64,000 bases of DNA. It comes from Emydura subglobosa (lineage: Eukaryota > Chordata > Testudines > Chelidae). Below, one piece after another: positions 32,866-45,150 of this stretch. The translations under genes and the position numbers were made by a program. The DNA lies in assembly GCA_007922225.1 (NCBI GenBank), contig ML679973.1, positions 6,610,597-6,674,596 of the forward strand, read 5' to 3'. Below the pieces are notes generated by a model, which was given only the letters and a program-made list of their open reading frames with translations, did no database searches and was not told the DNA's origin. Position 1 is the first letter of the stretch. Each line of letters opens with the position of its first letter.

Positions 32866-34339
32866 ACTGAGGCTGCCGGTGGATGGGGAAGGAGAGGAGG
32901 GGAGGAGAGACTAGCTAGCTCTTAGGAGGCACCTGCCAGGATATCTCAGCAAGGAAGGGCGTCATCTCGTCGGAAGGAGAGTGCCTTATTTCCCATTCCA
33001 TGGTCTCATGCTCCGTCATTCTCCATTTTGAAGGCGAGGCTGGGCCGCACCGAACTCTGCCAGATGAAAAATAGTCTCTGTTTATTCCTGTGCCTGGCAC
33101 CAAAAAAAAAAAAAAAAAGTCCTGAGCTTGGCATGAGAAGCACACACTCCTTCCCTCTGCGCCGGTGAGGACAGTCCTAGGACTACTTTTCATTCTTTCC
33201 CCATGTGTTTTAGGGGTACTCTATCCACCTTCATTCAAGCACACACAGAGCCCTCGCTTTCTCATGGCCAATGGGCCAGGATGCCAGGTTCTAGCACCCT
33301 TCGTAGAGATGCAGGACACCTTCCGCTGACCCCTCTGGCAGCCAGAGCAGGTGAATCTCATTGGCCTCCGATGCAGAAGGATAAAAGGTCGAGCATCTGG
33401 AAGGCAAGAGAGCGGTAAAGGGAGGCCTTGCAGAGAGAAGCCCAAGAAACAACCAGCTTGGGAGGAAGCTTTGGCTAAGATTATGTCTTAACTAAAGAAT
33501 AAGGACAAAGTTTAGGGTGGGAGGTGTGTTTTAGATACTAACCCAGAGTGCGTGGGTGTGGGTGTCTCTTCTTACAGCCTCTAAGTAGAGACTTCTGTTT
33601 CTTCCAAATCCCCCTGCTGAAGAAGTCCATTCCTGCCCACATGTTGTTTGTTCATGAAAGCGCTGCCTGTACTGGAGGCTGGGGTGCTGGTCTCTGGCAG
33701 TAACACAGGGAGCTCCAGGGGGCTTGTCCAACAGTCCAGACAGCAATTGCCGCTCAGCAGTGCCAGAGAATGAAATCATCTCATTATCTACAAAACACAC
33801 AGCATGGGCAGCAGCAGGGCAAGCTTCCCCCACACCAGCCCTTGCCAATGTACTTCAGCCCTGCCCTTGAGAAAACACCGTTAGCGTGAGAAGGGACTCC
33901 AGTCCCCATGGCCCACTCCATCCTTGATGTCTCCACTGAGACTACCAGGGAGTCCCAGCCATGGTTTTGTGGCATGGATGCTCATTCGTTAGGGAATTGA
34001 CTGAGACCATCAAGTCACTTCACATGAGCTACTAAAAGCCATTAGATGGTAGAAATCACCAATGCTCTGAGCCAGGCTGGAATCTGGCCGGTTTGTTTAT
34101 TATCAATGAGTGAATTCCTAAAGCATCAGTGCTTGTATGTCACTGTAGGTCTACCAAGGACTTTTGTCTACTGGACTACAGGGATGGGTTGTCACCAGCT
34201 CCGAATGTGTGGAAGAAACCTGATTTCCAGAGCTCGGCTCTGTATCTTCCTGTTCTGACTCATGGGACAATTGAGGAGTCCCACATCTGTTTTGTGCCGT
34301 GCAATGCAAGGTGACGCACGGCATTCCTGAGTTGGAGAT
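32866..34339. other. unique sequence with one poly-A run
   Basis: Noncoding. Poly-A of about 17 at 33101-33118. Overlapping ORFs at 33203-33445 and 33531-33975 show no domain. Confidence 0.45.
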
Positions 34340-34499
34340 TGGTCCACTAGTTAGGATACAAGCCTGGGACCTGGAAGACCTGAATTCACTTCCCTGTTCT
34401 GTCACAGGCATCTGTGTGACCTTGGGCAAATCCTTTAGCATTTCTATGCCTTAGTTCCCCACCTGTAAAGATTGAGGGGTACTACAGTAAGGGGGGTTC
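34340..34499 (+). repeat. MIR-type SINE, left part split by LTR
   Basis: Contains tggtccactagttaggatac, ctggaagacctgaattcact, tgtgaccttgggcaaatcct and ctatgccttagttccccacc in MIR order. A probable remaining part follows the LTR at 35355. Confidence 0.8.
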
Positions 34500-35354
34500 T
34501 GTCACAGTTTAGGGCGGCCACACCTGCATTTTTCCCTTCATGGTTCAACAAAGGCAGCCACTCTCTGTCTTACGCCTTCCCAGCTGACACCTCTCCTGGG
34601 TGGAGACCTACTTCTCTCTCCTTCCTGACTGGGGTATTCCCGGGTTGCAAAGTTTCCAGCCTACAGTCTGTTCCTCAGCCAGGCAGGCCCGTGTCTGTGT
34701 TTTGCTCACTCTTCGAAGGCTATAGCCACGTAATTGCCCCAGTTAAGCTCCGGCTCTTTCTAGGCAAGCACATTTATTCTTAAGGTAAAACATATTAAAA
34801 ATAATCAAAGAACCTAAACACATGCTAATAAGAGATCCCCTGCCCCGCTCCAACAAGGGCTTTAGCTGGCACGGTGAACAGTCCTTCAAACCCTCCTACG
34901 GGTTTTTTCTGTGGTCACAAGTTCATAGGAGCTGTTCGCTGAGAACAAACCCACCCATGAATCTCTGAGTCAATCTTTTATCCAGGTTGGACCTTTTTGA
35001 TCTGTCCTCATGTAACAGGTGATCAGCCCCCAAAAGGTCCCCCCCTTGCAAAGCTTCAAAGGCTGAGTTCTTGCACACCTGCAGAAGTTTACATTTGCAT
35101 GCACCTCCCCCTAGAGGCTTCCTGGGAAATCCACTTAACTCCTAAAAGTTCACATTGTTTCAAATAGTCCTTTGAAGCTCATATCACTTCCCAGGGTTTT
35201 ACATTAGTCAAGTCTCCTCCTTAGAGACATTACACACAGTCCCACAATAATGCATACACATTTGCATTTTTAATACAATGAACTCCTAAAATATTTAAAC
35301 TTAATTCAATAAAGTTTGTCCAGGATATCGCAGGAAATTGCCATACCTGTCACA
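34500..35354. mobile_element. probable solo LTR of an endogenous retrovirus
   Basis: An 855-bp block bounded by TGTCACAG (34500-34507) and CTGTCACA (35347-35354), perfect 8-bp inverted ends starting TG and ending CA. It is single-copy sequence in this window, has no internal retroviral gene next to it and lies inside a MIR. A possible polyadenylation signal AATAAA lies near 35310 on the plus strand, but orientation is not proven. Flanking 6-mers gggttc and gggacc agree at only 4 of 6, so the target duplication is doubtful. It resembles an abundant reptilian LTR by recall. Confidence 0.6.
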
Positions 35355-35395
35355 GGGACCATATACGTAGTTAAGCTAGATAGATGATGATGAGG
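35355..35395 (+). repeat. MIR-type SINE, right part
   Basis: Reads gggaccatatacgtagttaa and gctagatagatgatgatg, like the reptilian MIR tail (gggccatataagtacctaag, gatagatag). A middle stretch of the SINE is missing. Confidence 0.5.
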
Positions 35396-35947
35396 CTTCT
35401 TCATGTTGCATCAATACAAGATGATAGTGCTCATATGGCATGTAAACTTCACAGCACCCTGTCATGGCCTCTTCCTCGGCATTTCATTCCTCCAACGTGC
35501 TACACAATGATTAACCGCTTAATGTTTGTGTGCCATGATTATTTTATTTCCACGGGACAGATATGAACCAGGGCACCAACCTGCAGAGAGATCTTTTGTT
35601 TGCATGGGGCGCTTGTTTCTGACTTGTGGCTCCTACTCTTAGAGTGAGAACGCCTCGTCCTTCCCAGTGTGGCCCAGTGTAATGGTCTGCTGTCTACCTG
35701 ATGACAGAATGCTACCCTCCCATGTGTCATTTTATTGTGCACCTCTTTGTCCACCTTTCCTCAAATAGAAGTATTTTTATTGCTGCAGACTCCAGAGGGA
35801 GCACTATTACTTCTGGGCTTTGATTCGCTTTAGTTAAATACCTGATGGATTGATTGAGTAGCATCAGCCTGCCCTCTGAGTGGTACTAAGCCAATGCCCT
35901 AATATTAGAGGGATTTAAACTATTGGTTATAAATATTACTCCTCAAG
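35396..35947. other. unique sequence, nothing recognised
   Basis: Noncoding. No gene or repeat recognised. Confidence 0.45.
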
Positions 35948-36065
35948 GGCCAGATTCTGCTGTTCAAACTCCAAGGGAATAGCACCTTACTCTGCAAGTA
36001 GTTTCACTGAAGCCACTGCCCTACTCATTCAGTGGAGTGCTAATCAGTGAGAGTAAAGCTATCAG
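35948..36065. mobile_element. MITE-like fragment, GGCCAGATTCTGC end
   Basis: Starts ggccagattctgctgttcaa, with aagtagtttcactgaagcca and cattcagtggagtgctaatc inside. It resembles the common reptilian palindromic MITE with this end; the far end is eroded. Confidence 0.45.
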
Positions 36066-37435
36066 AAGAACTTTAAGAACATAGCCTCCTTTTCTGTTAG
36101 AAAATTGTTTGGCAACTGCTCTTTAGTCTCTTCACATGTTTTAGTTGTTTAGAAGTGCTCATGACATCATTTTTAGATCACGAGTCAGTATTTGCAAACT
36201 GCTTGCTTCAACGAATCATTACTTGCTATTCATTATCTGTGTCATGAGATTGGTCAGCTGAGTCCCATGGTAATGGCTCCCTTTCCTGATTGCATGCCTG
36301 AAACATTTTCAAGAAGGGAAAAAAAACAAATCACATGCTTTCTGGTATAAAGTTTTGGGGACTTGCATACATTGCCAGCACCCAAATAATGAACACCACG
36401 ACTGCATGAATTGTAGCCATCCAAACTCAGCTTTTATTTATGAAAACATTAACAAATCTGGAGGGTTTTTCCCCCCACTACTCTACTCGTTATGACGTTC
36501 GGGGGCAGAGTGCTGCCAGAAGTATTGTCTTTAGGTTGAGATGTAAATTTCAGGCCCTGATCACTTGTGGTCGTGAAAGACCCTATGGAACTTTCCACAG
36601 ATATCAGGTTTATTAATCCTGAGGTTAAAGATGATCTTTAGACTAACACTGGTCATCCACCTAAATTCTCTTTGTACTTTCTTTTTGGATACATTTCATT
36701 TCCTGGTCTTAATCATTGTGTCACATTGATGTGCACTATTCAACTATGGCCATGTTCCACCCCAGATGTGTCGGCATGTGAGTGGTGTGTGATGTAAATA
36801 TAGTTTGTAAAGCACTTTTGGAAATTTCAGAACTGAAAGGCTCTTCATAAACATAAAGATTATAATTATAAATATTTTTAGGTTTTTTAATTACTGAGTC
36901 TTGGAAAATTGACAGTGCCAAATACAGTGGGGATTTATATAGTGTAACCTTCACTGTCTCAGATCCTGGGAAACAATGTTGTGGGGACTAATAAAACATA
37001 AAAAGTCTTCAGACAGATAACCAAGCCTAGAAAATAAATAGGAACACTTTGATTTTACCCGTGACAATGCACAAATCTGGCATTTACTGATTCAGAAAAG
37101 TTTTGAGTCTGGAAATTAAACTGTCAGAGCTGAAAAGTATGGGACTGCAAAGTCCAAGAAGTGTTTAATCAAAGTGTTAGGCTCTTTGTCCCATGGAGCA
37201 GGAGACAGATTATCCGGGAAGGATGAAATGCTGCAAAAAGTAATTGCAACACAAGGAAGAGGAAGGGAAAAGCAGGTGGGACAGGGAAGGACAGGCAGAC
37301 GGAGGGCTGCAAGCAAAAATAGGGATTGCTCTTCCCAATGTTTACCACAAGCATGAGGAGGGGAAAATTGTTTTTCTCTTAATCCTTTGAATGTGGTCTT
37401 TGTTAAACCTAACCTATATCTCCAACCAAAGTGAA
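36066..37435. other. mostly unique, with a short MIR-like tail
   Basis: 36790-36885 (tttgtaaagcacttttggaa, ggctcttcataaac) resembles a MIR tail in plus orientation. The rest shows nothing recognised. Opposing ORFs at 37116-37356 have no domain. Confidence 0.4.
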
Positions 37436-37617
37436 GGACCTGTCTGCCCAGGGAAAATTACAGACATAATTTCACTGGTACAATTATACCATTATAGTTA
37501 TACCAGCATAACTCCCTATGTGGACACTTATTCTAGAAAAAGAGTGGCTTTTTCAGTTTCTGATATAATTATAGTGGTATAATTATGATAGTAAATTTTC
37601 CTGTGTGGACAATCCCT
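37436..37617. mobile_element. MITE, GTCTGC/GTCCAC ends
   Basis: Left end ggacctgtctgcccagggaa. Right end reverse-complemented agggattgtccacacaggaa. Inner arms aattataccattatag and gtggtataattatg also pair. About 182 bp, related to the cluster at 22.3-24.2 kb. Confidence 0.65.
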
Positions 37618-39094
37618 AATAGTGTCCTTACTTCTAACTCCAAGGGTGATGCTATCTAGCCATCCATCCATCCCACTCACCCACCTGAATCACTGGAGAA
37701 TCAGAGTGCCTTTCTATGCCCAGTGTTGTTTTTGTCCCTAACATTAATGCCACCTTAAAAACAACCTTTAGCCTGACCACATTGTAATGCTGTCCTTTAA
37801 ATTCATGCCTAACCTAGCCCCAGGGATTTTTTTATTCATCCCACAAGATCTCCTACAGTACGATGTCTGTCTTCTAACTCCACTTACAATGACTCAAAAG
37901 CAAGTGCAGTCTCAATCAATGCTCGAATTGTGGGGGGAAAGTAGGGGGTCCCTAAATGTCAAGTGGCTTGCTTTAACTTAAGCAGTATTGAGAAATCAGG
38001 AGGCCATAAAACAAAAGCAAGATAGTCCCTAAAAGTAATAAGGGAGCCCATCCTCCTCTCCCCCCGAGTGCCCCTGTAATTTGAGCTGTGGTCTTAATAT
38101 AATGCATCGTCTAGTACATCCTCGACTGCGGAGAATTATACTTTGTACTTCCATGGGCTGGGCTCTAACCCTAACCCCTAATGTTCTCCTTCAAATCAAC
38201 CTTTAGCCTACGCCTTTTCTTTTAACAATTTAGTTCAGCACAATTTTAAAAGTCCATGAGTGGTTAATGGAGCCATTTACCCCAAACGTGTATCATTGTG
38301 TGGTTAAATTGTGGCTGGTGGGTTTCCCCTTTCTAACTTGCCCTGCATGGTGTCTCTGAGTCCTCATGTCTGAGGGCTTCAGAAAGAATTTGGAGGGATC
38401 CGAACATGTTTGCCCATCAGTAGTTTAAAGCTCTGATTGTGGAGTATGCCTAGTGAGTGATAGCCTGTTCCCCCACACTCTCACTGTGCCGCCCCACAGC
38501 TTGCAACTTCAAATCAGAATTCGAGGTTAGCCCAAGCTGGCTGAACTTTGAAGAATTTTGGATCTGGGTCTGAACTTTGCTTCTCAGGTGTCTCTCTTAT
38601 TAGAATCCATAACTGAGGCCAGTGAGATTGGATGTGGTACCCGTCAGGTGTGCTCCAGTGCATGAGTTGGTCTGCTATGTCTTTGCTCTCCTCTTTGATT
38701 TGTTTGTTTTATTTGGAACGTCCTTTCTCCAATCCTCTTCAACACTGTCTCTCTGCGTACAGAGTCAGTAGGCAGATCTGACATGTAAAGGTGCCCTTCG
38801 AGGCAATTTACAGCAACGAGTAAAGATCACACTATCCATCTCAAAATGCCTATCTAAAGGGACCCTTCTCTGAAATTCAGTGTAAGAGGATTTTTAAAGC
38901 ATCTGTTAAAACAGGAAGGGAAACTGATTTACAACACAGAAGGGCAGATCAGTTCAGAGCTGACAAGGGCTGACCCAACCCTTCACCCAAACCTTTTCTG
39001 AGGGCTGAGAAAGTTTGATTACTTTTTAAATTTCCATACACTTTTGCACTCCCTGATTTTAGCATGGGTTGGAAGCAGAAGTACCAAAATCCTG
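37618..39094. other. unique sequence, nothing certain
   Basis: Noncoding. A short CCAT repeat at 37660-37675. 38555-38585 (ttttggatctgggtctgaac) may be a scrap of the dispersed repeat. Confidence 0.4.
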
Positions 39095-39274
39095 CAGGGG
39101 TTCTCAAACTTTTTTGCTGGGACCCCCTTTGAAAATATCAGGCTGTGATGATGACCCCCTGCCCCCCATGTCATGCCACATGTCATGCCACCCTTACTGA
39201 CATGCGCAGTTACTGACAGCTTGCGACCCCCCTATAATAACCTCGTGACACGACCCCCAGTTTAAGAAGCCCTG
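39095..39274. mobile_element. hAT-like MITE, CAGGG ends
   Basis: Left end caggggttctcaaact, right end reverse-complemented cagggcttcttaaact, 14 of 16 matching. The interior has ctgggacccccttt and gacacgacccccag, typical of this reptilian family. No 8-bp target duplication is evident. Confidence 0.7.
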
Positions 39275-39349
39275 TGCTAGACAGACCTACTATGTCTTCA
39301 GCTACTCCAGCCACTTGAAAACCAGAAAGCAGACATGAGCACAAGCTGT

Positions 39350-39525
39350 GAAGATCCAGCCCGGATCTGAACTGCCCCAGAATACTTGGGTAGTAAAATC
39401 TAGGTTTTTGGTTCAGTTGGTGGTGGTGAAAAGAGCCAGCTGCAAAGATAGGCTCTGGATCTAAGTATAAGTATTCTCAAAGTTTGGGGTTGTTTGGTTC
39501 CAGGCTTTGGCTCTGCACCCACTTC
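39350..39525. repeat. unclassified dispersed repeat, copy 3
   Basis: Contains cccggatctgaactgcccca, gctctggatctaagtataag, tctcaaagtttggggttgtt and ggttccaggctttggctctg. Closest in word order to copy 1. Confidence 0.5.
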
Positions 39526-39824
39526 TAATTTCAGAGCCTCTTTTATGGGGCTAAACGTACTCATGTGGTAGGAATCAAATGAATCAGGGCATCTTGTGAG
39601 CACTGTGTAGATGCACAATGGGGCGAAAGCAGGTTTCCAGCATTAATATAGCAAAGAACATGCACTTTCAAATGATCTGTAAACTTTTTAATATCAACAA
39701 AAGTATCTGATTCTCTCTATTCCTCCTGGGGGCTCCCTATTCCCCCTCCCCTTCTCTGTGTATATGTGACATATCTTTAGCTGAGACCCTGATTAATCCA
39801 GCATTAATCCACCCCCCTAATTGT

Positions 39825-40000
39825 GTTTTGCTATTTTCTCTCTTTTTTTTTTATCCTTCAATTGCTCTGCTGGGCAGGGGATCTGGAGGGCAAACACATT
39901 CATTATGTTACCACCAAACAAGATATGAATCACACTGCAGGGGACAAAATTAAATTTACAGTTTCCCCTTGTACATGTCATAAACTATTGATTTAGAACA
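39825..40000. promoter_or_regulatory. candidate conserved noncoding element
   Basis: AT-rich unique block: cctaattgtgttttgctatt, T run, ccttcaattgctctg, then acacattcattatgttacca and aaaattaaatttacag. Motif-based inference. Confidence 0.3.
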
Positions 40001-40374
40001 AGAGGGGAGAACAGCAGTATACCAAGCGCAACTGCAATCTTGTGCTGTATTCCCTGCGTTCAGAGAGGGGTGCCGGCCACTGACAGCTGAAGCTCAGCTG
40101 GCAGGAATCAGCTGAGACACTGGCTTCTCTTGTCCCCTGAAGAAGAGTTGAGGTGGGGGGAGGAGGAGGATTTTTTATGTGATTTTTTTTTTTATCATAT
40201 GCAATGGGGTGCTGTACTTCAGGGCTGTTTCTGCCAGAGCTCTGGACCTCAAAGGGCTAAAATGGTCTCATTGATATCAGTGAATTCTGTATAAATTACA
40301 CCTTTCCTCTTTGCACATCCTGTCTCCCTATCTAATTCCCCTCATCCCACTCCCCATAAATTTCAGAGAGGGAG

Positions 40375-40610
40375 CATGGTTCTGTTGGTTAAGCTAGTGT
40401 CTCAGCAGACCTAGGTTCAGTTCCTGGGCCTGTCACAGGCTTCCCTTAAAGCCACTTCTGCTCTGTTTTTCTTCCCATCTTTTTCCAGTCTTGCCTAATT
40501 AGGGTGCAAGCTGTTTATGCCAGGGATTCTCTCTTGTTCTGGGTGTGTACAGTGCCGAGCGCAGCGGAGCTCTGCTCTCGGCTGGGCCCACTGGTGTTAA
40601 TAATAAGAGG
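40375..40610 (+). repeat. MIR-type SINE with L2-like tail
   Basis: 40378-40445 holds tctgttggttaagctagtgt and gacctaggttcagttcctgg (tRNA-related head). 40500-40610 holds agggtgcaagctgtttatgc and gtgtacagtgccgagcgc (tail). The core between them is eroded. Confidence 0.6.
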
Positions 40611-41730
40611 GGGAAGAATTCCAATGTTCACAGCCAGTTTTGCAGTTAGCAATTTCCCTGCTCGTCTTGCAAAGCCGAGAGAGCCCTGTGGGTGGTAACT
40701 TTGCCACACCAGCCTTTGTGGTACCCCGCCAGAGAGAGCCACAGTGACTGGCAAGCTGTGCTCAACCAGAGTCGTAAGATCCATTGACGCAAGGCAAATG
40801 ACTGAGTGTTGACAATGGCTGTCAATGACAGGCCCCATCCTGGGCTCCCCCGCGTTGGTAGTGGATGCAGGACCAAACCATTTGCAACCTGTTAATGAAC
40901 TAGATGCCCAGTAGAACACGGTCTTTCGCTTTTTCTGGAATGGTCTTGAAAATGGTTTGGTCCCTTCAGTGCAGTTTTCAATACCGGTTGATTGGGGGCT
41001 AGATGAAATTATTGTTGACAACTGTTGTCAACAGCAGGCTATTTGACTTACGTAGATGGACCTTGAGTGGGCGGCTTGTATGCCCAGCTTGGAGCAGGGA
41101 GAGTCGAAGGCTGTATCTATGCAAAATGTTTTCCTCTCCAGTTTCCCTCTGTGCAGCTCCTCCCATAGTAGCAACTGCAGGCTGCCCACAAGTGTTTGAA
41201 TCAACTTCTTGTCTAGATACCGCAGTTACAGCACCCGCACCTTTTCTGCACTAGAGTTGCACTGGAGGAAGCTTCGAGGGCAAAAAAAAAAAAAGTCTAG
41301 TGAAGTCAGTGCTTTAGCAGGTGGCATGTCTGTGTCCAGATGGGGAGGTTTGAAGTGGGTGCTGCAATGCGCAGCAGCTGTATGTTTGATGTCACTCTTG
41401 TGTTGCATTTCTGTGGCCTCACCTAATCAGTGCTGAAAGTAAGCGCTGCTGAGCGAGGATAGAAAGAGCTGCACAGAGGATGTCATACAGTGAACAACAC
41501 CTATTGTTGGTGCTCAAAACCCTAGTATCTATGTTGTGTATTATCGAGTGCCGTCTACTGACGCCGTATCTATTAACTATCTGCATATATATTGACATCT
41601 GGCTTATAGAGCACTCTCGGAACACTGCCTGCAGCGGGAGATTTTGTGGATGAACAAACAACTGATGCTGCTATACTCCATTCATTCGTGACGTAATGCC
41701 AATGAGAACCCTCGTTCCTAGAGGTGAAAT
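40611..41730. other. unique sequence with short perfect palindromes
   Basis: Arms gttgacaac and gttgtcaac at 41014-41032 form a 21-bp palindrome (41013-41033) with one central mismatch. A second, ttgaca/tgtcaa, lies near 40818-40834. A-run at 41281-41294. No domain in the ORF at 40515-41021 (-), 168 aa. Confidence 0.5.
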
Positions 41731-43934
41731 GTATTAATCCTTCTATCCCTGATTGCCCAGGTCAGGGGGTCTCTCTAGCTGTGGGATGTTGTAAGAGCTG
41801 GATAAGGATTTTAGGCTGTTATCATTTTTAATTTGCTTGTGGTTTGTTTTTGTTTTTTATACTGCTGCAGCATTGACATTAATTTGAGTCTGGGGTTTTG
41901 TTGTCAGGGACTTGTGCGTGCTGTTCTCTAACTAACCTAGGTAACCAGTGAACTCTTATTAACACACACACAAGGTAGGGTCTAACAGAACAGGGAAAAA
42001 TTGCTCAGATGGCATTACCCAGCCAGTCTCTTTCCTGTTCGCCCTACTGTGTGACACATCCTCCCTCTCCTTCCTTTTCTATCTTTAAATAGGAGACGTT
42101 AGTAGCACTTTCCAAACCTCCTTCAGAGCAGGCCCAGGTAGGAGCAGAGCTGACATCCCTTCTCAGCTTGACTCAGGGGGTCTGATTACCAGAAATAAAA
42201 TGCTGAATCATCTCTTTGTGAAGCATGGGGAAGGTACCCTAATACCCTTCACTTCCAAGTGGAACTAAGCACTGGTTCAGTCCCTTCCTGGCATGATGAG
42301 ATGGGTCCCAGCCATAGAGCGTGTTTGCCCTGACACTTGGCTTTTTGTGTGGTTGAGGAACGGGGCTCAAGAGACTTTCTGGGCTCCTATCAGGCATTTG
42401 TAAATCCAGTGGTGACTTATGACCCTCTAGTCCTAGCCAATCGTCGCCTGTAATAGCTGCCCCCGAAATATACCCGTGGACACAGGAGCTTTGAATAAGG
42501 CTGAAAGTAGTGGCCCCATGCATCACAAGATGGTTGCTTGCTCACAGATCTTCTTGGGTCATCTGCTCTCCCCTGCCCCCCTATAAATCATGGATCCCCT
42601 GAAAATGCTGTCCCTCCCTGTATATGTGTAACTGGCAAGCTGACCTAACCAGAGCTGCATGTAAATCAATTTCAGGAGCAGTTCCTCTTCATTCCTCCAT
42701 CTGCCCTCACCACCATCCATCACTAAACAGCAGAGTTCCCTGTACAAGACTTCGGGGAAACCGGTATTTTCACCAGTGCCTTACATTGCTGATAGTTTGT
42801 CTGTGGCGTGCTTTAGAGGAATTATTGCAGCATATGGCTAGCACACCACACTTCATATGTTATCCATCACATTACAGACCCCTGACACGTGTCCCTGATG
42901 CAGCTGGGGGAAAGCTCGGCCCAGTGCCTGTCAAGTGTCCTCCTAATCTATCTCTCTGCAAATAGCTCTGCAGTTGGTCTCACCGTTTTACTAGAAAGTT
43001 GGCAAGAAATGGAGGGAGAGGTAACATACTGAAATCAACTGGAGAGGGACAGTGGGGAAGAAACTCAAGGGGGGAAGGGAGCTCCTGGCTGTAAATGGAA
43101 GAGAGAAAGGGGTGAAGGGAATTGAACGAAGAAACAAAGGTTGGCTGTGCTTAAGAGGAGAGATGAAACAAAATGTCCTGGCCCCTTCTGGTCGCTGATT
43201 GTTACAAGTATAGATATGTTATCCCAGGAGTCTGGGCTAAATTCAGATTGTATGGTTATAGCTTGACCTACCTGACGTTCCCTGTGGTTTCAGTTGGCCT
43301 TTGCTTTCTAGTTGCACTGTAATGTCATATTGCTGCCGGGTTCCCACCCAGAGGCGGCAACAGCTCAGTAGTAGGTGAAGTGATTCCTGACAAGATAGGA
43401 TCCCGTCTCATGGTTACCATTACCATGATATCTGAGTGCCCCTTGCAGAGCTTCCCTGGGCACCTTTGAAATCGACAGAGCGGCACTGTGTTTCAGAAGA
43501 CCGTGTTTTCTCAATACGGCTGTGTATTTTAGTAAAGAGCTGATTGGCCATCAGCGTCCATCTCTATTGCTGAGATTGTGCAGCTGATGCGAAAGCAGGG
43601 AGTGGGATGGAAACAGCCAGCTATGTGTGCAACCCATCGCTCCCTTACCAGCTCACTATTAGTGGATGGCAGCATTCCTATGCTGGAGGGGAGCTGAACT
43701 GGATCTAATCTCCCAATGAGCTCTTCTGAGTTCACCTTTACCCCATATCCAGGCCTGACCGATGTTATTCAGCACCACAGCAAGCGCTTCACTGGGCCCT
43801 TTACGTTATAGGACACATGGACCCATGCCACCCCAAGAGGAACTGGTGTGTCACACACAGGACTGTAGGGAACACAACGATAGCATTGCCATGGGGAGAG
43901 TCCCTGTCCTCTGTGTGAGGGCAGGGTCCCATGA
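41731..43934. other. unique sequence, nothing recognised
   Basis: About 2.2 kb without recognised repeat or exon. Only short, overlapping ORFs. Confidence 0.4.
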
Positions 43935-44145
43935 CATTATTGTTGTTATTTATGTTATGGTAGTGCCTAATGAACCCAGTCTCTGTGCTGGGCACTGTAC
44001 AAACACACACCGAGAGAGTCCCTGTCCTGAAGAACTCATGTGTAAACAGACAAGGCAGAGAAAGGGTGGGTGAGATGCAGTGACTGGAACAAGGGCACAC
44101 GAAGTCAGCAGCTGGGCCCAGTCTTGCCCCAAATATGTATTACCA
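43935..44145 (-). repeat. MIR-type SINE with L2-like tail
   Basis: Reads tatggtagtgcctaatgaac, gctgggcactgtacaaacac, gtccctgtcctgaagaactc, then gggtgggtgagatgcagtga. Tail first, so minus orientation. Confidence 0.75.
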
Positions 44146-44204
44146 AGGCATCATGTATAATATAAGCAAGGCAGACGTTTTGTGGGCTGTTTTGGTCTCT
44201 GGTA

Positions 44205-44325
44205 AGACTTGTGGTTGTTATTGCCTATTATGGAGTGCCGACATCATGCTCAGCACTGTATGAGGCATAAATGAAGGCAAAGTCCCTGTCCCGAGGCGCT
44301 CACAACCTCAGCACCGGCCGCCTCC
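44205..44325 (-). repeat. MIR/L2-type tail fragment
   Basis: Reads ttgttattgcctattatgga, gctcagcactgtatgaggca and agtccctgtcccgaggcgct. Same tail as the copy at 43935. Confidence 0.65.
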
Positions 44326-44999
44326 AGCTCAGAAGGGTTTTAGTAAATTGCAGAGATTAAAGAAATCGTCAAAACTGTTGGTGCAACAATGATAATAATT
44401 AATAACAATAATGGGTGCATTTAAGGTGATTTGTTAGGCAGAGACGACCATAGGAGTGCAGAGCGTTTTGCAGCCAGGAATAAAAAGACAAGGTGACTGG
44501 GCCTTAAATTGCACATCTGGGCGTGATCTGGAGAGGCAATGTATTGATGCCATAAATGATGGCTTTTTAAAGCAGCTTGTTTGGGTGCCTGGGAACAAGA
44601 CTGTGACTGACTTAGGGTCTATTCAGCACTACTTCCTCTTCAGGCAGAATTCCTGTAGTGTCCCTCGTGGTGGAGAAGAAACAGGGCTGGGCTGTATGAA
44701 TGTATCAAGGCTGCTGGACGCAGACAAACCCCGTGGTTCTCTCTGACTCTCCAGCTCCTATGCAGTCTAATGCAGCCTGTGCTGCTTAGTGTGACCACGC
44801 AGAATCTCCCTAAGAAGCAGTCAGGACTACACTTCAGCTCTTAAAACCAAGTGTGTGTGGGGGGGGGAAAGGTCCTTTTTCTGTGTTTAGTTAAAACTCC
44901 CACTAACTTCTGTAGTTTTGTATCAGTAAGGACTACAGGCTTTGGCTCCCCACTTGGAACCAATGGCTAAGCAGTGAGTGGTGATTTTTAATAGGCCTA
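44326..44999. other. unique sequence with AT microsatellite scrap
   Basis: AAT-type run at 44386-44412. The ORF at 44456-44746 carries AINDGFLKQLVWVPGNK, loosely like the end of a LINE endonuclease domain (nnFLtQlv.eP), so the L3 relic might begin here. Weak. Confidence 0.35.
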
Positions 45000-45150
45000 T
45001 TATTATTTTTATTTATTAATTATTACTTTATTTGTTATTATGATTTGTTTATGATTGGTCCTACAATGTGCTAGGTACATGCCAGACATTCAGAGAGGGA
45101 CAGTCCCTGCCTTAGGGTTCTCACAGTTTAAGGTCAGACAGGGAGTTAGA
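45000..45150 (-). repeat. MIR/L2-type tail with (ATT)n
   Basis: Begins with an ATT-rich microsatellite (45001-45050), then tgtgctaggtacatgccaga, gggacagtccctgccttagg and gttctcacagttta. Confidence 0.7.

Noticed and set aside
40515..41021. 168-aa minus-strand ORF as a possible gene
   Set aside because: No domain, signal peptide or splice context; overlapped by ORFs in other frames and includes a SINE tail.
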